A stretch of 64,000 nucleotides of DNA from Taklimakanibacter sp049323275 (GTDB lineage: Bacteria > Pseudomonadota > Alphaproteobacteria > Rhizobiales > Aestuariivirgaceae): the NCBI GenBank assembly GCA_049323275.1, contig JBMOOM010000089.1:241109-305108 (forward strand). Direction: 5' to 3'. Position numbers and translations under genes: made by a program. The notes beneath the pieces were generated by a model that was given only the letters and a program-made list of their open reading frames with translations, did no database searches and was not told the origin of the DNA. Each line of letters starts with the position of its first letter. Within the stretch, counting starts at the first letter, position 1. Shown in pieces: positions 36,662 to 44,719 of this stretch.

Positions 36662-36762
36662 CTGAGGTGCGAGCGCAGCGAGCCTCGAAGCGTCCTTCAG
36701 GATAGAGCGACAACGCTGAACCATATCCTTCGAGGGCCGCTTCGCGGCCACCTCAGGATGAG
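36662..36762 (-). repeat. Double-hairpin repeat (CTCATCCTGA family), copy 2, inverted
   Basis: On the minus strand it reads CTCATCCTGAGGTG, then hairpin GGCCGC-GAA-GCGGCC, CTCGAAGGAT, GGTTCAGCG, CTATCCTGAAGGA and a second hairpin CGAGGCTCGC-TGC-GCTCGCACCTC. It matches 27027-27135, with different but still paired bases in hairpin 1. It separates convergent CHAT and TmpB-like genes. Confidence 0.85.
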
Positions 36763-36764
36763 GG

Positions 36765-37355
36765 TCAATCCTTCCTCGCCGCATACCGATCCACCACCCG
36801 CTGCAGCACCGGCACATAATGCCGGAAGGGCGGCGTCGCCATGTCGGGATCCTTGCCGCCCTCGTCCCACAGCCTCACCCTGACCGCTTCCTTGTAGAAG
36901 GGATTGCGCCGGAACTCGGCCACCTCGGCATCGTTCATCGGGCCGCCCTGCAATTCGAGCGTATGGCGCGAGGCGACGCTGAGCTTGCCGTAATAGGTCG
37001 TGTCCGTGGCGCAGAGATAGCGCTTGGCCGCCACATGCAGGCGCACGCATTCGGTGATCACCGGCGGAAAGAAATGCTCGAGCACCTTGGCGCCCGCCTC
37101 GTCATGGTGATTGTCCTCGGTGTCGTCCGGCGAATAAGGCCCGAATTCGCTGGTATAGTGGCCGATGTCATGCAGCAGGGCGGCGGCGACTAGCTCATCG
37201 CTTGCCCCGGCGCGCTCGGCCAGCACCGCGCCCTGCAGCATGTGCTGCGACATGGTCACCGGTTCGCCGAGATAGGATTCGGCGCCGCGCCTTTCGAAGA
37301 TGTCGGCGATGAAGGCGACGATCGACGTCCGGTCGAGGGAGAGCTCGCTCATCAC
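36765..37355 (-). CDS. HD-domain oxygenase of the PhnZ/TmpB type (phosphonate C-P cleavage)
   Basis: A 196-residue mixed-valent diiron HD-fold oxygenase. The ligands are readable: QHMLQGA, LLHDIGHY (HD pair), DNHHDEAG and VRLHVAAKRYL. PhnZ and TmpB use O2 to cut the C-P bond of a 1-hydroxy-2-aminoethyl- or trimethylaminoethyl-phosphonate, releasing phosphate and glycine or glycine betaine. Its start overlaps by four bases the stop of the Fe/2-oxoglutarate dioxygenase gene upstream, which would make the hydroxylated substrate. Because the partner is of GBBH/TmpA type, TmpB is the better guess than PhnZ. Confidence 0.82.
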   Translation of the reverse strand: MMSELSLDRTSIVAFIADIFERRGAESYLGEPVTMSQHMLQGAVLAERAGASDELVAAALLHDIGHYTSEFGPYSPDDTEDNHHDEAGAKVLEHFFPPVITECVRLHVAAKRYLCATDTTYYGKLSVASRHTLELQGGPMNDAEVAEFRRNPFYKEAVRVRLWDEGGKDPDMATPPFRHYVPVLQRVVDRYAARKD

Positions 37356-38515
37356 GCCGCCTCCTTCTGCCCGTGCTCGATGGCGGCGAGCGTCGACAGC
37401 AACCCGTCCTTGTCGGCATAGCAGCCCTGGAGCCAGCGCGTGCCGGAGCTCGAGAAGGATTTCCGCGCATGCAGCACGCGGGTATTGTCGACGATGAACA
37501 GCTCGCCCGGCTTGAGCTTGAAGGTCACCTCCATCGCCGGATCCTCGATGATCTCGGCGAAGCGGCGATAAGCGGCGTAAAAGCCCGCCATGTCGTCATA
37601 GGGAATATCGGTGAAGGCGGCCGCCGAACGGTTGTTGAAGCGGATGGCGATCATCTCGCCATCGGGCCCAAGCTCGATCATCGGCCGCTTGGACTGGAGC
37701 CTGACCCCGGCCGAGCCCGCATATTCGAAACGCGCGCAGTGACCGGTCAGAAGCGCGAAGCCTTGCGGGTTTTCGGCGCGCAAACGCTCGGCCGCGCGGA
37801 AGCCGTCGACCACCACCGAGTCGCCGCCATCGACGGTGTTTTCGAGACAGGACAGCAATTGCAGCGTCGGCACCGGATCGCGATAGGGATTGTCGGTATG
37901 AGCCTGGAGGCCGAGATTCGTATATGCGAGGTTGTTCGGATTGACCTCGGCGCGCACCTCGAACCACTTGCCGTAATTGGTCTCGCGCACATAGCCGAAC
38001 ATCTTGGCCACATCGATGAGCGATCCGCTCTGCCGCGGCACGCCGGACATCACGCCGAAGCCGAAGCGGCGGATCGCCGCCAGCCATTGGCCGAAGGCGG
38101 CGCGATCGGCCTTCCCCTGCTCATGCCCGATCACCGGCGTCCGCGCCTGGAGGCCCGCGTCCCAGGTTTCGATCTCGGGCGGAAGCCAGCCGGACTGACG
38201 TGTCGTTGCGCGGTCATAGACATGCTGGGCGAGCCACGCCGCCGCATAAGTGACGGACTTGCCTTCCGGCGCGAAAGCGAGGGTGAGGTCGCCTCCCGTC
38301 GAGATCTCGGCATGGCTGAGCGTCGTCTCCGCCGGAATGTCGAGCAAGGTGATCAGGCGCTGCCCGTTGGTGGCGCTGCGCGTGGCGCCGTCCGGCGCAT
38401 TGTCGCGCAGCCACAGCGCATGGAAGCGGGCGGTCTCGCCGGTGGTCCAGCCGAGGGCAATGGCCTTTCCGTCATCGATCAGGGTCGCGGTCTTGAGGGG
38501 CATTCGGGTTTCCAT
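37352..38515 (-). CDS. TauD/gamma-butyrobetaine-hydroxylase-like dioxygenase (TmpA-like)
   Basis: A 387-residue Fe(II)/2-oxoglutarate dioxygenase with an N-terminal DUF971-type small domain (about 15-95, with FHALWLRDN) and a C-terminal TauD domain. Iron ligands are His and Asp in LQAHTDNPYRDP and His in TRVLHARKS; the 2-oxoglutarate Arg follows. The layout is that of gamma-butyrobetaine hydroxylase and of TmpA, which hydroxylates trimethylaminoethylphosphonate. Coupling to a TmpB-like gene supports phosphonate catabolism. Start codon is uncertain between 38515 and 38503. Confidence 0.82.
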   Translation of the reverse strand: METRMPLKTATLIDDGKAIALGWTTGETARFHALWLRDNAPDGATRSATNGQRLITLLDIPAETTLSHAEISTGGDLTLAFAPEGKSVTYAAAWLAQHVYDRATTRQSGWLPPEIETWDAGLQARTPVIGHEQGKADRAAFGQWLAAIRRFGFGVMSGVPRQSGSLIDVAKMFGYVRETNYGKWFEVRAEVNPNNLAYTNLGLQAHTDNPYRDPVPTLQLLSCLENTVDGGDSVVVDGFRAAERLRAENPQGFALLTGHCARFEYAGSAGVRLQSKRPMIELGPDGEMIAIRFNNRSAAAFTDIPYDDMAGFYAAYRRFAEIIEDPAMEVTFKLKPGELFIVDNTRVLHARKSFSSSGTRWLQGCYADKDGLLSTLAAIEHGQKEAA

Positions 38516-38564
38516 GGGTGCTGAGCCTGCTTGCATCCTGAAGCCGGACTTGCCAGAATTCAAA

Positions 38565-38584
38565 CAATGGAATTTCAGCCATTG
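38565..38584. promoter_or_regulatory. Candidate LysR operator: CAATGG-N8-CCATTG
   Basis: A perfect 6-bp inverted repeat with an 8-bp spacer lies in the 83-bp gap between the divergent TmpA-like and LysR genes. Position and symmetry fit a LysR-type recognition site controlling both. Confidence 0.4.
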
Positions 38585-38598
38585 GCCAAACTGAATTT

Positions 38599-39489
38599 AT
38601 GACAGAGCTCCTCCCTCCGCTCATCTGGCTGAAGGCCTTCGAGGCCGCCGCCCGGCATGCGAGCTTCACGCTCGCCGCCGCGGAGCTGGGCCTCACCCAG
38701 GCCGCCGTCAGCCAGCAGATCAAGGCGCTCGAAGGCCGTCTCGGCGCGCGGCTTTTCCACCGCCGGCAGCGCGGCGTGGCGCTCACCGCCGAAGGCTCGG
38801 CCTATCTGCCCCATATCCAGCAGGCCTTTGCCGGTCTGGCCCGCAGCACCCAGGAATTGTTCGGCAGGCGTGGCCGCCCGACCATGACGATCCTGTCGCC
38901 GATCTCCTTTGCCGCCCTGTGGCTGGCGCCGCGCCTGCCGCTGCTCGCGCGCGAGACGGACGGCCTCGCCATCGACGTCACCACCATGCACACGCCCGAT
39001 CACTATGAGGCGAGCGAGGCGGTCTTCGATATCCGCTTCGGGCTCGGCGACTGGCCGGGCCGCACCGCCTATCGCCTCACCACCGAGAGACTGACGCCGG
39101 TCACCGCCCCGGCGGCGCTCAAGGCCGGCCGGAAGCACGCGCCCGACATCTGGCGGCGCCTGCCGCTCCTTGCCGTCCATGGCGCGCGCGAGATGTGGCC
39201 CGATTGGTTCGCGCTCGCCGGCGAGCCGCCGCGCGGCGTGGCGCGCTACCGGTTCGACAGCTTCATCGCCGCGATGGGCGCGGCCGAGGCCGGCGCCGGC
39301 ATCCTTCTGGGCTCGCGCCCGCTGATCGACGGGGCGCTGCGCCGCAGGAGCCTGGTGACGCTGTCCGACTTCGAGCTGCCCTCGACCGCCGGCCATTTCC
39401 TGACCCATGCCGCCGGGCGCCGGCTGAGCCCGGCCGAAACCGCCTTCCTGACCGCCCTGACCCGCGCCGCCGCCCCTTTTCTTGTGTGA
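38599..39489 (+). CDS. LysR-family transcriptional regulator (GcvA-like)
   Basis: A 296-residue LysR-type regulator: N-terminal winged helix-turn-helix (ASFTLAAAELGLTQAAVSQQ, residues about 22-41; FHRRQRGVALTAEG) and a periplasmic-binding-protein-like effector domain with TILSPISFAALWLAPRLPLL and FDSFIAAMGAAEAGAGI. The layout matches the GcvA subgroup. It is divergent from the dioxygenase pair, 83 bp apart, and is most likely their local activator, responding to a phosphonate or its product (inference). Confidence 0.92.
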   Translation: MTELLPPLIWLKAFEAAARHASFTLAAAELGLTQAAVSQQIKALEGRLGARLFHRRQRGVALTAEGSAYLPHIQQAFAGLARSTQELFGRRGRPTMTILSPISFAALWLAPRLPLLARETDGLAIDVTTMHTPDHYEASEAVFDIRFGLGDWPGRTAYRLTTERLTPVTAPAALKAGRKHAPDIWRRLPLLAVHGAREMWPDWFALAGEPPRGVARYRFDSFIAAMGAAEAGAGILLGSRPLIDGALRRRSLVTLSDFELPSTAGHFLTHAAGRRLSPAETAFLTALTRAAAPFLV

Positions 39490-39564
39490 TCTACGGGGTT
39501 TGCTCAGCCGTCATGCGCTTGCTATAGGCACGCTTTCTTCCAAAAGCAGTGTGAGGCAGGCTCC

Positions 39565-40776
39565 ATGGCAAAAATCAAGGTCGCGAATCCGGTGGTCGAG
39601 CTGGACGGCGATGAGATGACACGCATCATCTGGGATCTCATCAAGACGAAGCTGATCCGTCCCTATCTCGACATTCCGCTCGAATATTACGATCTCTCGG
39701 TCGAGAATCGCGACAAGACCAAGGACCAGGTCACCATCGACGCCGCCAACGCTATCAAGAAGCACGGCGTCGGCGTCAAATGCGCCACCATCACGCCGGA
39801 TGAAGGCCGCGTGAAGGAGTTCAACCTGCAGCAGATGTGGAAGTCGCCCAACGGCACGATCCGCAACATCCTGGGCGGCGTCATCTTCCGCGAGCCGATT
39901 ATCTGCTCCAACGTGCCGCGCCTGGTGCCGGGCTGGACCCAGCCGATCATTGTCGGCCGTCACGCCTTCGGCGACCAGTACCGCGCCACCGATTTCAAAT
40001 TCCCCGGCAAGGGCAAGCTGTCGATCAAGTTCGTCGGCGAAGACGGCAAGGTCATCGAGCACGAGGTCTTCTCCTCGCCCGGCTCGGGCATCGCCATGGC
40101 GATGTACAATCTCGACGAGTCGATCAAGGAATTCGCGCGGGCCTCCCTGAATTACGGCCTCAACCGCAACTACCCCGTCTATCTCTCGACCAAGAACACC
40201 ATCCTCAAGGCCTATGACGGGCGCTTCAAGGACATCTTCCAGGAGATCTACGACAACGAGTTCAAGGCCGAATTCGAGAAGCGCAAGATCACCTATGAGC
40301 ACCGCCTGATCGACGACATGGTGGCCTCGGCGCTGAAGTGGACCGGCGGTTATGTCTGGGCGTGCAAGAACTATGACGGCGACGTGCAGTCCGACACCGT
40401 GGCGCAGGGTTTCGGCTCGCTCGGCCTGATGACCTCGGTGCTGATGACGCCGGACGGCAAGACCGTCGAGGCGGAAGCGGCCCATGGCACGGTGACGCGC
40501 CATTACCGCCTGCATCAGCAGGGCAAGCAGACCTCGACCAACTCGACCGCCTCGATCTTCGCCTGGAGCCGTGGCCTCGCCCACCGCGCCAAGCTCGACG
40601 ACAACGAAGCGCTCAGGAAATTCGCCGACACGCTGGAAAAGGTGACGGTGGCGACGATCGAGGACGGCAAGATGACCAAGGACCTCGCGGTTCTGGTCGG
40701 CCCCGACCAGGCCTGGCTGTCGACCGAAGGCTTCATCGACGCCGTCGACAAGGCCCTGCAGAAGGCGATGGCCTGA
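39565..40776 (+). CDS. icd: NADP-dependent isocitrate dehydrogenase
   Basis: The 403-residue eukaryote-type NADP isocitrate dehydrogenase found in alphaproteobacteria; it oxidises isocitrate to 2-oxoglutarate in the TCA cycle. It begins KVANPVVELDGDEMTRIIWD and has substrate and Mn sites at SPNGTIRNILGGVIFREPI and DDMVASALKW, and the NADP-binding AAHGTVTRHYR. It stands alone with its own upstream region and a hairpin after the stop. Confidence 0.98.
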   Translation: MAKIKVANPVVELDGDEMTRIIWDLIKTKLIRPYLDIPLEYYDLSVENRDKTKDQVTIDAANAIKKHGVGVKCATITPDEGRVKEFNLQQMWKSPNGTIRNILGGVIFREPIICSNVPRLVPGWTQPIIVGRHAFGDQYRATDFKFPGKGKLSIKFVGEDGKVIEHEVFSSPGSGIAMAMYNLDESIKEFARASLNYGLNRNYPVYLSTKNTILKAYDGRFKDIFQEIYDNEFKAEFEKRKITYEHRLIDDMVASALKWTGGYVWACKNYDGDVQSDTVAQGFGSLGLMTSVLMTPDGKTVEAEAAHGTVTRHYRLHQQGKQTSTNSTASIFAWSRGLAHRAKLDDNEALRKFADTLEKVTVATIEDGKMTKDLAVLVGPDQAWLSTEGFIDAVDKALQKAMA

Positions 40777-40787
40777 CATCCCCCTCT

Positions 40788-40847
40788 CCCGGCTTTCCGC
40801 CGGGATGACGATCCTGAAAAGCCTGCTGACGAAAGTCGGCAGGCTTT
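40788..40847 (+). terminator. Two hairpins after icd
   Basis: CCCGGC-TTTCC-GCCGGG (40788-40804) is followed by a longer stem, AAAGCCTGCTGAC closed by a GAAA tetraloop and returning as GTCGGCAGGCTTT (40818-40847). The second has a short T-run in its right arm and may end icd transcription before the GFA gene. Confidence 0.5.
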
Positions 40848-40879
40848 CGTGTAAGACGGCTCCGGTGGAGGAGACGAAC

Positions 40880-41356
40880 ATGGCTCAAGCGATTATCACC
40901 GGCGGCTGCCAGTGCGGCGCGGTGCGCTACCGCATCGAGGGTCCGCTGGGACACGCCGGCATCTGCCACTGCCGCATGTGCCAGAAGGCCTTCGGCAGCT
41001 GGGGCGCCGCTTTGGTGTCGGTGCCGGTGGCGCAACTGACCTGGACGCGCGGGCAGCCGTCCGAATTCCGCTCCTCGGCCATCGTGGCGCGCGGCTTCTG
41101 CGCCCAATGCGGCACACCGCTTCACATGAAGGAAGATGGCGACCCGGTTTACGAGATCGCGATCGGATCGCTCGACGAGCCTGAGCGGGCGCCCCCGACC
41201 GAGCAAGCGGGCGTCGAAGCGGAGTTATCGTGGTTCAAGAGTTTAGGCGGTCTGCCCCGCCAGGCGACAGATGACTATCGCAATCCTGAAGATATGAAGA
41301 AGCTCAGGAGCTTGCAGCACCCTGACCATGATACGGAGACGTGGCCGCCGCGTTGA
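40880..41356 (+). CDS. GFA (glutathione-dependent formaldehyde-activating enzyme-like) family protein
   Basis: A 158-residue CENP-V/GFA-fold protein. The zinc-binding cysteines are at GGCQCGAVRY, CHCRMCQKAF and FCAQCGTPL, the standard pattern. The C-terminal QHPDHDTETWPPR is a common tail of bacterial members. Most GFA-family proteins are not proven formaldehyde-activating enzymes, so the activity is open. ATG 40880 is preceded by GGAGGAG. The 3' end overlaps the convergent DUF6356 gene by 53 bp. Confidence 0.9.
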   Translation: MAQAIITGGCQCGAVRYRIEGPLGHAGICHCRMCQKAFGSWGAALVSVPVAQLTWTRGQPSEFRSSAIVARGFCAQCGTPLHMKEDGDPVYEIAIGSLDEPERAPPTEQAGVEAELSWFKSLGGLPRQATDDYRNPEDMKKLRSLQHPDHDTETWPPR

Positions 41357-41591
41357 CCGCGAGCGCCTGGCTCTTCGCCATCAAAGCGCGGCGCGCCGCG
41401 ATCTCGGCATGCATGTCCATGATCGCCTTGGAGGCGGTCGTCTCGCACAGCGACGGCACGAAGGCATGCAGGAAGGCCGCCGCCGAGGCCTTGAACAGCC
41501 GGCCGCTGAAGGTGAGCGCGAACAGCATATGCTCGAAGAAGCCCTCGCCGACCTTTTGCGGGTGGCTCAGGAAGATGCGCTGGATGATCAT
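41304..41591 (-). CDS. DUF6356 family protein
   Basis: A 95-residue protein with IFLSHPQKVGEGFFEHMLFA, a hydrophobic central part (FSGRLFKASAAAFLHAFVPSLCETT) split here only for description, and a helical IMDMHAEIAARR end. These match the small DUF6356 family of alphaproteobacteria (function unknown; possibly membrane-associated). I choose ATG 41591 with AAGGGG upstream; a GTG eleven codons earlier is possible. It is divergent from the Lrp gene, whose palindromic site lies between them. Confidence 0.78.
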   Translation of the reverse strand: MIIQRIFLSHPQKVGEGFFEHMLFALTFSGRLFKASAAAFLHAFVPSLCETTASKAIMDMHAEIAARRALMAKSQALAVNAAATSPYHGQGAASS

Positions 41592-41684
41592 GGAGAACCC
41601 CTTCGGCTGACGGCTGAAACTCACCCATAATCACACGAGATTCACGGGAAGACGTCCCAAATATAACTGTCGACGCGCCAATTA

Positions 41685-41701
41685 TTGGGATAATATCCCA
41701 A
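41685..41701. promoter_or_regulatory. Palindromic operator TTGGGATAATATCCCAA
   Basis: A 17-bp palindrome with seven-base arms ends two bases before the Lrp start codon. A related half-palindrome, GGGAAGACGTCCCAA, lies at about 41646-41660. Lrp/AsnC proteins commonly bind such sites to control their own gene and the divergent neighbour. Confidence 0.6.
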
Positions 41702-41703
41702 AG

Positions 41704-42162
41704 ATGCTGGACAAGACCGACAAAACCATCCTGGCCGAGCTGCAGGCCGACGCCACCCTCACCGTGGATGCCTTGGCCGAGCGCGTCCATCTCTCGCGCA
41801 ATGCCTGCTGGCGGCGGGTGAAGCAGCTGGAGGAGACGGGCGTCATCAAGGGCCGGGTGGCGCTGCTCGACGCGGCGAAGCTGGGCCTCGGCCTCACCGC
41901 CTTCATCGCCATCCGCACCGCCCAGCATGAGGAGAAATGGCTCGAGAAATTCTCCCGCGCGGTGCGCGACTTCCCGGAGATCATCGCCGTCTACCGCACC
42001 ACCGGCGAGACCGATTATCTGCTCCAGGCGGTGGTCAGCGACATCGCCGGTTACGACCAGCTCTATAAGCGGCTCATCGCCCGTATCGCGCTGACCGACG
42101 TCTCGGCGAGCTTCGTCATGGAAAAGATCAAGGAAACGACGGCGCTGCCGCTTGGGGGATGA
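41704..42162 (+). CDS. Lrp/AsnC family transcriptional regulator
   Basis: A 152-residue Lrp-type regulator. The N-terminal helix-turn-helix (LTVDALAERVHLSRNACWRR, residues about 19-39) is followed by the RAM effector domain (GLTAFIAIRTAQHEEKWLEK, YRTTGETDYLLQAVVSD). LSRNACWRRV is close to the recognition helix of standard Lrp proteins. The effector, probably an amino acid, is unknown. It ends exactly where the convergent IclR gene ends. Likely targets are itself and the DUF6356 gene. Confidence 0.92.
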   Translation: MLDKTDKTILAELQADATLTVDALAERVHLSRNACWRRVKQLEETGVIKGRVALLDAAKLGLGLTAFIAIRTAQHEEKWLEKFSRAVRDFPEIIAVYRTTGETDYLLQAVVSDIAGYDQLYKRLIARIALTDVSASFVMEKIKETTALPLGG

Positions 42163-42969
42163 TCACGTCGCGCCGCCGCGCAGTATATCGGCGACTGTCT
42201 TGCAGGTCGGGATCAGCTGCGCGCAGATCGTCTGCCGGATCGCGCCGGCCATCCGGCTTTCCGGCGCCGACAGGCTGATCGCCGCAATGGCATTGCCCTT
42301 GTCGTTGAAGATGGGCGCCGCAATGCAGCACGAGCCCTCCTCGTCCTCGCCCTCGTCGAGTGAATAGCCGGTGGCGCGGATGATATCGAGCTGCTCGAAG
42401 AACCGCTCCCGGTCGATGATGGTCCTGGGCGTCACCGGCGAAAGCCGGCCCGGCAGCAGCTTTTCCGCCTGCGGCCGCGGCTGGAACGCCAGGATGACCT
42501 TGCCGAGGGCGGTGCTGTGCAGATGCCCGCCCGATCCGATCTGCGCCTGCATCCTGAGCGAGCGGCGGCTTTCGATGATGTCGAGATAGAGCACCTCCGA
42601 CGCCGCGATCACGCCGAGATTCACCGTCTCGTTGAAGCGGTCGCGCAGATCGAGCAGATAGGGCCGGCAAACCTGGCGCAGCATCTCGTAAGGGTTGCTC
42701 GAATGGGACAGCCACCACAGGCCGATGCCGGGCCGGTAGCGATCGGTCGCTGCGTCATGCTCGATGAGGCGCTTGGTGGCGAGGCTGCGCAGATAGCGGA
42801 AGACGGTCGTCTTCGGCAGATCCGCCTCCTTGACCAGCTCGTTGAGGCTGATCGGCTGCGCCGCCTCGCAGACGAGCTGCAGGACCTGCATCGCCTTGAT
42901 GACCGGCTGGACGACATAGCGGTCTTCGCTCTCGGCGGCGTGGGAGGGCGTCGCAGTGTTTCTCTTCAT
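42163..42969 (-). CDS. IclR family transcriptional regulator
   Basis: A 268-residue IclR regulator: winged helix-turn-helix near residues 18-75 (PISLNELVKEADLPKTTVFR) and an effector domain with GSGGHLHSTALGKVILAF, GYSLDEGEDEEGSCCIAAPI and FNDKGNAIAAISLSAPESRM. I use ATG 42969; ATG 42990 would put the shared operator inside the gene. It is divergent from an SDR gene and sits at the edge of a catabolic island whose promoters share its upstream motif, so it is the probable island regulator. Confidence 0.92.
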   Translation of the reverse strand: MKRNTATPSHAAESEDRYVVQPVIKAMQVLQLVCEAAQPISLNELVKEADLPKTTVFRYLRSLATKRLIEHDAATDRYRPGIGLWWLSHSSNPYEMLRQVCRPYLLDLRDRFNETVNLGVIAASEVLYLDIIESRRSLRMQAQIGSGGHLHSTALGKVILAFQPRPQAEKLLPGRLSPVTPRTIIDRERFFEQLDIIRATGYSLDEGEDEEGSCCIAAPIFNDKGNAIAAISLSAPESRMAGAIRQTICAQLIPTCKTVADILRGGAT

Positions 42970-42989
42970 AAAACGAACTTTTCTTGACA
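42967..42989 (+). promoter_or_regulatory. Shared island operator, copy A (AAAA-CGAACT-TTTC with TTGACA)
   Basis: On the plus strand CATAAAA-CGAACT-TTTCTTG runs into TTGACA (42984-42989). The string TTTTCTTGACATG (42979-42991) recurs exactly in the aminotransferase promoter. It lies between iclR and the SDR gene and touches the iclR start codon, as for an autoregulated divergent promoter. No good -10 is visible at 17 bp. Confidence 0.6.
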
Positions 42990-43073
42990 TGGAACGGAAA
43001 CCTATGGTCTGCATAATGTCAGGACTTGCCCGCAAGGGCAAACGCCAGTTCCAGACCGATCCTCAAGGCGCAT

Positions 43074-43838
43074 ATGCGTGACCTCATCGACAAACTCGCT
43101 CTGGTGACCGGCGGCGCCGGAGGGTTGGGCGAGGAGATCTGCTTCGTGCTCGCCGAAGCCGGCGCCCGCGTCATCCTGCATGACCTGCCGGATTCTCCGG
43201 CTGAGGCGGTGCGCGACCGGATCAACGCGCAGGGCTTCTTGCATGAGGTCAAGGCCGTCGCCGGCGATCTCTCGGATCTCGCGGGGCTGCAGACCGCCAT
43301 CGCGGCCCTGCTCGCCTCCGAGGGGCCTGTCGACATCCTCGTCAACAACGCGGCGATCAATCCGCGCGATCCGATCGAGACCTATTCGCTCGCGCATTTC
43401 AGCCGCGTGCAGGCGATCAATGCCCACGCCGCCTTCGTGCTCTGCCAGGCGGTCGTGCCGGGAATGAAACAGAGGGGCTCGGGGGCGATCGTCAATATCG
43501 GCAGCCTCACGCTCTCCGGCGCCGTGACCGACATGGTGCCCTATGTCTTCGCCAAGGGATCGCTCCTCGGCCTGACGCGGGCCCTGGCGCGCGAGGTCGG
43601 CCCCGCCGGAATCCGCGTCAACATGATCTCGCCCGGCGCCATACCGACGGAGCTCGAGCGGCGCGTCTGGGCCGACCGTCTCGCCGAGATCGACGCCCAG
43701 GTGCTGGGGCTCCAGTCGCTCAAATATCGCGGCTCCGCCCGCGATGTCGCCGAAGCGGTGCTGTTCCTCGCCTCGCCGAAGAGCCGCTTCATCACCGGCC
43801 ACGAGCTGCATGTGAATGGCGGCTGGTATATGGGGTGA
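43074..43838 (+). CDS. SDR family oxidoreductase (IclR island, first)
   Basis: A 254-residue classical SDR with TGGAGGLGEEI near residues 11-21, NNAAINPRDP, catalytic Ser in NIGSLTLSG and Tyr-Lys in YVFAKGSLLGL, and the usual ITGHELHVNGGW end. Asp after the second beta strand (LHDLPDS) favours NAD. It probably oxidises a sugar, sugar acid or polyol. The stop overlaps by four bases the GTG start of the mutarotase-like gene, so the two are coupled. ATG 43074 is preferred over upstream starts for family fit. Confidence 0.88.
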   Translation: MRDLIDKLALVTGGAGGLGEEICFVLAEAGARVILHDLPDSPAEAVRDRINAQGFLHEVKAVAGDLSDLAGLQTAIAALLASEGPVDILVNNAAINPRDPIETYSLAHFSRVQAINAHAAFVLCQAVVPGMKQRGSGAIVNIGSLTLSGAVTDMVPYVFAKGSLLGLTRALAREVGPAGIRVNMISPGAIPTELERRVWADRLAEIDAQVLGLQSLKYRGSARDVAEAVLFLASPKSRFITGHELHVNGGWYMG

Positions 43839-44719
43839 CTCTCACTCTTGGCTGGACCTATGGTCTGCTTGCGGCGGATCGCTTCGCTGGCCGCTTGGGG
43901 CCGGTGCTTTTCGTGCTTCCCGATGGCCGGCAAGTGGCGCCGCTCGCGGTGGCACCTTGGTTCAGCGAGAATATCGATCTTTCACAGCCCCTTTTCCATC
44001 GCCTGCGCGGTGAATGGCCATGCGTTCCCTTCGGCAAGGATGTCAGTCATGGTTATGGCGCAACGCATGATTGGGACGTGCTGGAAGCTTCCGACAGCTG
44101 CATCAGGCTCGCGATCGCTTATCCCGGCGAGCATCCGATCGCACGGCTTGAGCGTATCATTCGTCCCCTGCCCGACCGGCCCGCGATCGACCTCGAGCTG
44201 ATCATCGAAGCACGGCAAAACTGCCGGCTTCCCGTGGCCCTCCATCCAACGCTCGGCGCGGGCCCCTGGTTCATCGATCTGCCGCCCGAAACGCTTGTGT
44301 TCACTCCGGATCGGATCACCGCTCCCATCGCGCGTGTTCCGACCTGCGATGGCACATTCACCGACGCCCGTCGCTTTCCGCCTGATGTCCCGACCGAACA
44401 GCTGCTGCAGGTTCTCGAAACGAACGGTTGCGTAAGCCTCGTCAATGAAAGCGAGCGCTACCGCCTCGATCTCACCTGGAACGCCGCCCACTTTCCGAGC
44501 CTCCTCTTGTGGATCAGCCACCGCGCTTTGACGATGCCGCCCTGGAACGGCCGCACCACCATGCTCGGCATCGAGCCCGTCTGCTCGGCCTTTGATCTCG
44601 GCACCGCGGCTTCACAAGGCGACAACCCGATCAAGGCACACGGCATCGCCACGACGTTCGCCTTTCGCTCCGGCGAGACCTTCAGGACGCAATATCGCCT
44701 GGCTGTCGAAGCGCTCTAA
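43835..44719 (+). CDS. Aldose-1-epimerase-like (galactose mutarotase fold) protein
   Basis: A 294-residue, beta-rich protein starting at GTG 43835 overlapping the SDR stop. Stretches such as GEWPCVPFGKDVSHGYGATH, LPVALHPTLGAGPWFI and MLGIEPVCSAFDLG resemble aldose-1-epimerase superfamily proteins, with a substrate-site His (LPVALHP) and a catalytic-Glu candidate (GIEPV). It could interconvert anomers of the sugar handled by the SDR. Similarity is by pattern, so the activity is tentative. The stop codon overlaps that of the convergent GMC gene. Confidence 0.65.
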   Translation: MTLTLGWTYGLLAADRFAGRLGPVLFVLPDGRQVAPLAVAPWFSENIDLSQPLFHRLRGEWPCVPFGKDVSHGYGATHDWDVLEASDSCIRLAIAYPGEHPIARLERIIRPLPDRPAIDLELIIEARQNCRLPVALHPTLGAGPWFIDLPPETLVFTPDRITAPIARVPTCDGTFTDARRFPPDVPTEQLLQVLETNGCVSLVNESERYRLDLTWNAAHFPSLLLWISHRALTMPPWNGRTTMLGIEPVCSAFDLGTAASQGDNPIKAHGIATTFAFRSGETFRTQYRLAVEAL

